From NCBI GenBank assembly GCA_902462295.1, contig CABQAZ010000041.1:1-8105 (forward strand): a DNA stretch of 8,105 nt. The letters run 5' to 3'. The position numbers and the translations under genes are program-made. Below are positions 4,883 through 8,105 of the stretch, one piece after another. The notes under the pieces were generated by a model. That model was not told where the DNA came from. It saw only the letters and a list, made by a program, of their open reading frames with translations, and made no database searches. Positions within the stretch are counted from its first letter, which is position 1; every line of letters begins with the position of its first letter. The stretch comes from an uncultured Clostridium sp. Its GTDB lineage: Bacteria > Bacillota > Clostridia > TANB77 > CAG-508.

Positions 4883-5764
4883 ATGAAAGACCAAATAGTA
4901 AAGTTCTTAGCATATGATGGAAAAATATTAGTTACATGTGCTTCTACAACACAACTAGTGGAAGAGGCAAGAAAAGTACATGATTTAAGTCCACTTGCAA
5001 CAGCTGTAATGGGAAGAGTATTAACTATAACATCATTAATTGGATCTGAAATGAAAAATAAAACAGATAAATTAACAATTCAAATTAAAGGGAATGGACC
5101 AATAGGAAAAATTGTTGCTGTATCTGATAATACACCACATGTAAAAGCATGTGTAACAAATCCTGTTGTGGATTTGCCTCTAAATGAATTTGAAAAACTA
5201 GATGTAGGTGGAGCTGTTGGAAATCATGGATTTATAAATGTTATAAAAGATATTGGATTAAAAGAACCATATATAGGAATAAGTCCATTAACATCTGGTG
5301 AAATTGCAGATGATTTTGCAAACTATTTTCAAACATCAGAACAAAAGCAGACTGCTGTTGCATTAGGTGTACTTGTAGATAAAGATGGAGTACGTTCAAG
5401 TGGAGGATATATAATAAGTCCAATGCCAGACGCAACAGAAGAAGAGATTTCAAAAGTTGAACAATCAATATTTAAAGCAGGTGCAATTTCTAAGATGTTA
5501 GATAATAATTTAAGTTTAAATGAAATAGCAAAAAAGGTTACAGGAGATGATAATGTTCAAGTTATAGATTCAACAATAGAACCTGTATATGAATGTGAGT
5601 GCACTAAAGAAAGATTTTCAGAGGGATTGATGACTCTTGGAAAAGACCAAATAACTGAACTAATAGAAGAAGATGGTAAAGCTGAAATTAAATGTCAATT
5701 TTGTAACAAAGTATATAATTTTAATAAAGAAGAATTAGAAGAAATTTTAAACAAAATAAATTAA
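4883..5764 (+). CDS. hslO: Hsp33 redox-regulated chaperone
   Basis: Hsp33 is a cytoplasmic holdase activated by oxidation. Under oxidative stress its four zinc-bound cysteines form disulfides and the protein binds unfolding clients. The 293-aa product has normal length. The N-terminal domain includes HDLSPLATAVMGR (33-45) and GNGPIGKIVAVSD (70-82), and the central part contains GEIADDFANYF (139-149). The redox switch is complete: CEC at 238-240 and CQFC at 271-274, with the usual spacing of about 30 residues between pairs. The ATG at 4883 has AAGGAG (4872-4877) five bases upstream and lies 26 bases after mscL. The pairing with mscL and a phosphatase suggests only shared transcription, not a common pathway. 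Confidence 0.96.
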   Translation: MKDQIVKFLAYDGKILVTCASTTQLVEEARKVHDLSPLATAVMGRVLTITSLIGSEMKNKTDKLTIQIKGNGPIGKIVAVSDNTPHVKACVTNPVVDLPLNEFEKLDVGGAVGNHGFINVIKDIGLKEPYIGISPLTSGEIADDFANYFQTSEQKQTAVALGVLVDKDGVRSSGGYIISPMPDATEEEISKVEQSIFKAGAISKMLDNNLSLNEIAKKVTGDDNVQVIDSTIEPVYECECTKERFSEGLMTLGKDQITELIEEDGKAEIKCQFCNKVYNFNKEELEEILNKIN

Positions 5765-5781
5765 TAAAGGAGAAGAGAGAA

Positions 5782-6699
5782 ATGGAAAATATAATAGTAT
5801 TTGGACATAAAAATCCTGACACAGATTCAATCTGCTCAAGTTTAGTAATGGCAGATTTACAAACAAAAATAAGAGGAGAAGAAGTAGTTGCTTATAGATT
5901 AGGTGAAATAAATGAAGAAACAAAATATGCATTAAAATATTTTGATGTTGAAGCACCAAAATATATCGAAAAAATAGAAGAGGGTCAAGTGGTAATTTTA
6001 GTTGATCATAATGAATTTACACAATCTGTAGATGGAATAGAAAAAGCTAAAATAGATACTGTAGTAGATCACCATAGAATAAATAATTTTGAAACATCAG
6101 AACCATTATTCTATTATGCACAACCTGTAGGATGTACTGCTACTTTATTATTTGAATTATATAAATTAAACAATGTAAAAATAGAACCAAAAGTTGCTGG
6201 TTTAATGTTAAGTAGTATAATTTCAGATACTTTATTATTAAAATCACCAACAACAACTGAGAAAGATAAAAATGCACTTGCGGAACTTTCAAAAATTGCA
6301 AATGTAGATGTTGAAAAATATGGATTAGATATGTTAAAAGCAGGAACTAATCTTGATAATTATACAGAAGATGAATTAATTTCATTAGATGCTAAAAAAA
6401 TTGAAAAAGAAGATATTAAATATGTTATAGCACAAGTAAATACTGTTAGTATTCCAGATGTGTTAAAAAGAAAAGATAAAATTGAACAACAAATAAATAA
6501 AGAAATTGTATCTAAAGGTTTGAGTTTATTTGTATTTGTTATTACTGATATAATAAATAGTAATTCAGAGGCTATTGTTTTAGGAGATAGAGCTGATGCA
6601 ATTTCTAAAACATATGAAATTAAAGATAATATAGCTGTTATGCCAGGAGTTGTTTCTAGAAAGAAACAAGTATTGCCATTGATAGAAAAAAATATGTAA
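5782..6699 (+). CDS. ppaC: Manganese-dependent inorganic pyrophosphatase (family II)
   Basis: Cytoplasmic hydrolysis of pyrophosphate to two phosphates, which pulls nucleotide and nucleotide-sugar polymerisation forward. This includes UDP-GlcNAc synthesis, which supplies the transferase two genes upstream. DHH-superfamily signatures are intact: GHKNPDTDS (8-16; His9, Asp13, Asp15), VDHNE (74-78), VDHHRI (95-100) and SDTLLLKSPTTT (148-159). The C-terminal substrate-binding SRKKQ is at 292-296. The 305-aa length matches the short PpaC form without regulatory CBS domains. The start at 5782 has AAAGGAGA nine bases upstream and follows hslO by 17 bases. It is the last gene of the unit; a long stem-loop follows 12 bases after the stop. 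Confidence 0.96.
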   Translation: MENIIVFGHKNPDTDSICSSLVMADLQTKIRGEEVVAYRLGEINEETKYALKYFDVEAPKYIEKIEEGQVVILVDHNEFTQSVDGIEKAKIDTVVDHHRINNFETSEPLFYYAQPVGCTATLLFELYKLNNVKIEPKVAGLMLSSIISDTLLLKSPTTTEKDKNALAELSKIANVDVEKYGLDMLKAGTNLDNYTEDELISLDAKKIEKEDIKYVIAQVNTVSIPDVLKRKDKIEQQINKEIVSKGLSLFVFVITDIINSNSEAIVLGDRADAISKTYEIKDNIAVMPGVVSRKKQVLPLIEKNM

Positions 6700-6708
6700 A
6701 AAAATAAA

Positions 6709-6772
6709 GTGAACCCCAATTATTAGACAAAAAGTTTAATAATTGGGGGTTATTTTATGGCTAAATATTAGG
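6709..6772 (+). mobile_element. Possible decayed end of an IS3-family element
   Basis: AGTGAACCCCAATTATTAGA begins a segment that resembles, from memory, the terminal repeats of IS150-group IS3 elements. Those often begin TG-ACCCCA-, contain TTAGACA, fold back on themselves, and start orfA with MAKY. Here an ATG at 6757 gives MAKY and then a stop. No transposase coding sequence or right end is seen, so this would be a fossil of about 60 bases. The resemblance could be coincidental. Confidence 0.3.
6712..6757 (+). terminator. Stem-loop terminator after ppaC
   Basis: AACCCCAATTATTA (6712-6725) pairs with TAATAATTGGGGGTT (6737-6751), with one bulged G and a central A-rich loop. This is a stem of about 14-16 bp. 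The following ATTTTAT is only a weak U-tract, so termination may be incomplete. It separates the rpiB-ppaC unit from the regulator gene. Confidence 0.7.
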
Positions 6773-6822
6773 TAAAATAGTGAGATGTTAAATTTAGTTG
6801 ACAAAATGCAAGCTAAAATTAC

Positions 6823-6851
6823 TTGAAAATATAGTCTTATTTTGTTAAAAT
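6823..6851 (+). promoter_or_regulatory. Promoter of the XRE regulator gene
   Basis: TTGAAA (6823-6828) and TAAAAT (6846-6851) are spaced by 17 bases. The -10 has an extended TGT (6843-6845). A TTGACA at 6798-6803 further upstream lacks a matching -10. Confidence 0.6.
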
Positions 6852-6861
6852 AAAATTGTAA

Positions 6862-6876
6862 TCACAAATATTGTGA
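6862..6876. promoter_or_regulatory. Palindromic operator candidate
   Basis: TCACAA-ATA-TTGTGA is a perfect 6+3+6 palindrome placed at or just after the predicted transcription start. A further TTGT...ACAA half-match overlaps its left side (6856-6867). Its position suits autorepression by the dimeric HTH protein encoded 25 bases downstream. Confidence 0.5.
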
Positions 6877-6900
6877 AAAAAATAAAAGGAGATAAAAAAG

Positions 6901-7686
6901 ATGAAATTTAATGAAAGATTAATTGAATTAAGAAAAAAAGAGGGATTATCACAAGAGGAATTAGGTTATAAACTAAATGTTACAAGACAAACAGTATCTA
7001 AATGGGAATTAGGACAAACTACGCCAGAATTGGATAAATTAGTAGAAATAAGTAGAATATTTAATATTAGTGTAGATGAATTAATAAATAATTCAGAAGA
7101 AACAAATAATATAATAAGAGATGAAACTATGAGGATAGATGATGAGCCAATAGTTGATTCAGAAAATAGACATAAAGAAAAAAGTGTTAAAGCAATAATA
7201 ATGATTGCTCTTGTTGGAGTAATTGTATTAATAATTATTAAAGTTGTAATTAATTTTACTTTACCATTATTTAATGTAACAAAAACACAACAGAATTTTT
7301 TTGAAAGAATTTTTAGCATGATTGAAGATATATTTAATGAAACAAAAGAACAAAAAGATAATATTAATGATTTTAATACAGAAATAGATATGAGTAATTT
7401 TAGTAAAGAGACTTCTGAAGAAAGTACATTCCTATTTAATAGATATTTAAATAATTACAATGGAACTCAAAGAGGCTTTTTTGTCAGAAAATGTTTAGAT
7501 GAGGTAATTACAAGTAACAAAACTAAGGAAAGAAAAATAACTGTAAGATATAATGAAATAGAAACACAAGATGCTGATGAAATAAAAGATTTAAAAAAGA
7601 GTTTAGTTGATGAAAAACAGTATGAAGTATCATATGATTATGATGAGGGTGGATTTATAAATAAAGTTACAATAGAGGACTTATAG
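6901..7686 (+). CDS. Membrane-anchored XRE-family transcriptional regulator
   Basis: The N-terminal HTH_3 domain (about 5-62) is clear: RLIELRKKEGLSQEELGYKL, then VTRQTVSKWELGQTTPELDKL and FNISVDELI. A polar linker (65-95) is followed by one transmembrane helix (about 98-119) preceded by RHKEKSVK, so the HTH side is cytoplasmic and the C-terminal 140 residues face outward. The outer domain (about 177-258) contains NNYNGTQRGFFVRKCLDEVI, ITVRYNEIET and YEVSYDYDEGGFINKVTI. I associate this pattern with uncharacterised clostridial membrane proteins, from memory. The likely role is sensing an envelope or external signal and passing it to DNA binding. Start: AAAGGAGA (6885-6892) lies eight bases upstream. 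It has its own promoter and a palindrome suited to autoregulation. Confidence 0.9.
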   Translation: MKFNERLIELRKKEGLSQEELGYKLNVTRQTVSKWELGQTTPELDKLVEISRIFNISVDELINNSEETNNIIRDETMRIDDEPIVDSENRHKEKSVKAIIMIALVGVIVLIIIKVVINFTLPLFNVTKTQQNFFERIFSMIEDIFNETKEQKDNINDFNTEIDMSNFSKETSEESTFLFNRYLNNYNGTQRGFFVRKCLDEVITSNKTKERKITVRYNEIETQDADEIKDLKKSLVDEKQYEVSYDYDEGGFINKVTIEDL

Positions 7687-7695
7687 GAGGAATTT

Positions 7696-7722
7696 ATGAT
7701 AATAATATTAATAGTGAAATAA
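7696..7722 (+). other. 8-codon mini-ORF at the best RBS of the next gene
   Basis: A perfect AGGAGG (7685-7690) overlapping the regulator's stop codon serves an ATG at 7696 that encodes only MIIILIVK. The stop at 7720-7722 lies five bases before the ATG of the 85-aa gene in another frame. It is either a leader giving translational coupling or the trace of a frameshift that cut the gene from its true start. Confidence 0.5.
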
Positions 7723-7727
7723 AGATA

Positions 7728-7985
7728 ATGCAGGATGGTAAGTTTTATTTAGAAAAAAATAAATTGAATATGGATTCAAGTGAATTTGAAAAATATTTTG
7801 ATGTAAAGGCGTCTAATTCAATAATTGGCATGCAAATATTAACATCAGATGTTATGGAGGAATTGGTAGATTTTAAAAATGATGTTTTAGATAAAAGTAT
7901 AATAAGAAAGTATTTTTATATGATTAATTTTACATATAATTTATCAACTAAATTAATAGAAGTAATAAATAACATAGAAATATAA
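7728..7985 (+). CDS. Hypothetical protein, 85 aa, possibly frameshifted at its start
   Basis: Function not recognised. The protein is acidic-amphipathic without a signal peptide, and has a mixed N-terminal part and a helical C-terminal half rich in Ile, Asn and Lys. The ATG at 7728 has no good ribosome binding site of its own. The frame stays open upstream to the AGGAGG at 7685-7690 and reads DNNINSEIKI before the Met, which is plausible protein sequence. One extra base after the ATG at 7696 would give a start MNNNINSEIK in this frame with ideal RBS spacing. The gene may therefore carry a one-base deletion in the ATAATAATA stretch (or a sequencing error), or be translated by reinitiation after the mini-ORF. 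It is probably cotranscribed with the XRE regulator, 41 bases upstream. Confidence 0.6.
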   Translation: MQDGKFYLEKNKLNMDSSEFEKYFDVKASNSIIGMQILTSDVMEELVDFKNDVLDKSIIRKYFYMINFTYNLSTKLIEVINNIEI

Positions 7986-7991
7986 TAATTA

Positions 7992-8039
7992 AAAAAGTAC
8001 ACAGATTGTATTATAGTAATATATGTCTGTGTGCTTTTT
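7992..8039 (+). terminator. Terminator after the regulator gene pair
   Basis: AAAAAGTACACAGA (7992-8005) pairs with TCTGTGTGCTTTTT (8026-8039) in a 14-bp stem with one U-G pair. The AT-rich loop can itself fold, and the stem ends in a five-T run. The A-run on the other side means it could also work on the minus strand. Confidence 0.85.
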
Positions 8040-8049
8040 GTTAGATAGC

Positions 8050-8105
8050 TATTAGTGTCAAGAAGTTTCGGAAAATAATCCGATAATATAATAAATTTTT
8101 TGAAA
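8050..8105. repeat. Right copy of 56-bp perfect inverted repeat
   Basis: Exact reverse complement of bases 1-56, with the same internal stem-loop at 8068-8083. It begins 10 bases after the terminator and contains no coding sequence. Whether it continues beyond the window is unknown. Confidence 0.9.

Noticed and set aside
6360..6719. Minus-strand open frame opposite ppaC
   Set aside because: It has no ribosome binding site or promoter, and the plus strand encodes an intact family II pyrophosphatase.
6757..6771. MAKY short ORF as a gene
   Set aside because: It has only four codons before a stop; kept only as a hint of an IS3 remnant.

Overview
The window is AT-rich DNA with Firmicutes-style signals: AGGAGG-type ribosome binding sites, TTGACA/TATAAT promoters with 17-bp spacers, and AGA/ATA/TTA-rich codon use. 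Every gene can be read with the standard code. The gene families (MscL with a zinc ribbon, family II pyrophosphatase, Hsp33, TagO/WecA-like transferase, membrane-anchored XRE regulator) suggest a low-GC member of the Clostridia, perhaps a gut lineage. That assignment is inference. The first and last 56 bases are perfect inverted copies of each other, so the segment is bounded by an inverted repeat.

Left part (57-2490), accessory in character. A promoter and a leader stem-loop precede two nearly abutting genes of unknown function (560 and 89 aa). After them comes the most interesting object in the window, a compact convergent two-RNA module at about 2219-2477. On the minus strand a short mRNA encodes a 22-residue hydrophobic peptide with a strong ribosome binding site. 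On the plus strand a strong promoter makes a roughly 78-nt RNA. The two transcripts meet at one shared bidirectional terminator. The small RNA also carries a direct-repeat copy of the peptide's translation start region, so it can pair in trans with the ribosome binding site, start codon and first codons. This is the layout of the Fst/RNA I-RNA II (par) type I toxin-antitoxin systems, but the peptide does not look like Fst.

Middle part (2490-6757), housekeeping. A tRNA-Lys(CTT) gene on the minus strand has its own promoter and terminator. It is divergent from a five-gene unit on the plus strand: rpiB, an undecaprenyl-phosphate sugar-1-phosphate transferase, mscL, hslO and ppaC. Gaps are only 12-26 bases. 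The unit runs from an extended -10 promoter (2681-2709) to a long stem-loop (6712-6757), which may be derived from the end of an IS3-family element.

Right part (6758-8049). A membrane-anchored XRE-family regulator has its own promoter and a perfect palindrome just downstream, likely an autoregulatory operator. It is followed by a small unknown gene whose start looks frameshifted or depends on an 8-codon leader, and then a strong terminator. The window ends in the second copy of the 56-bp inverted repeat.
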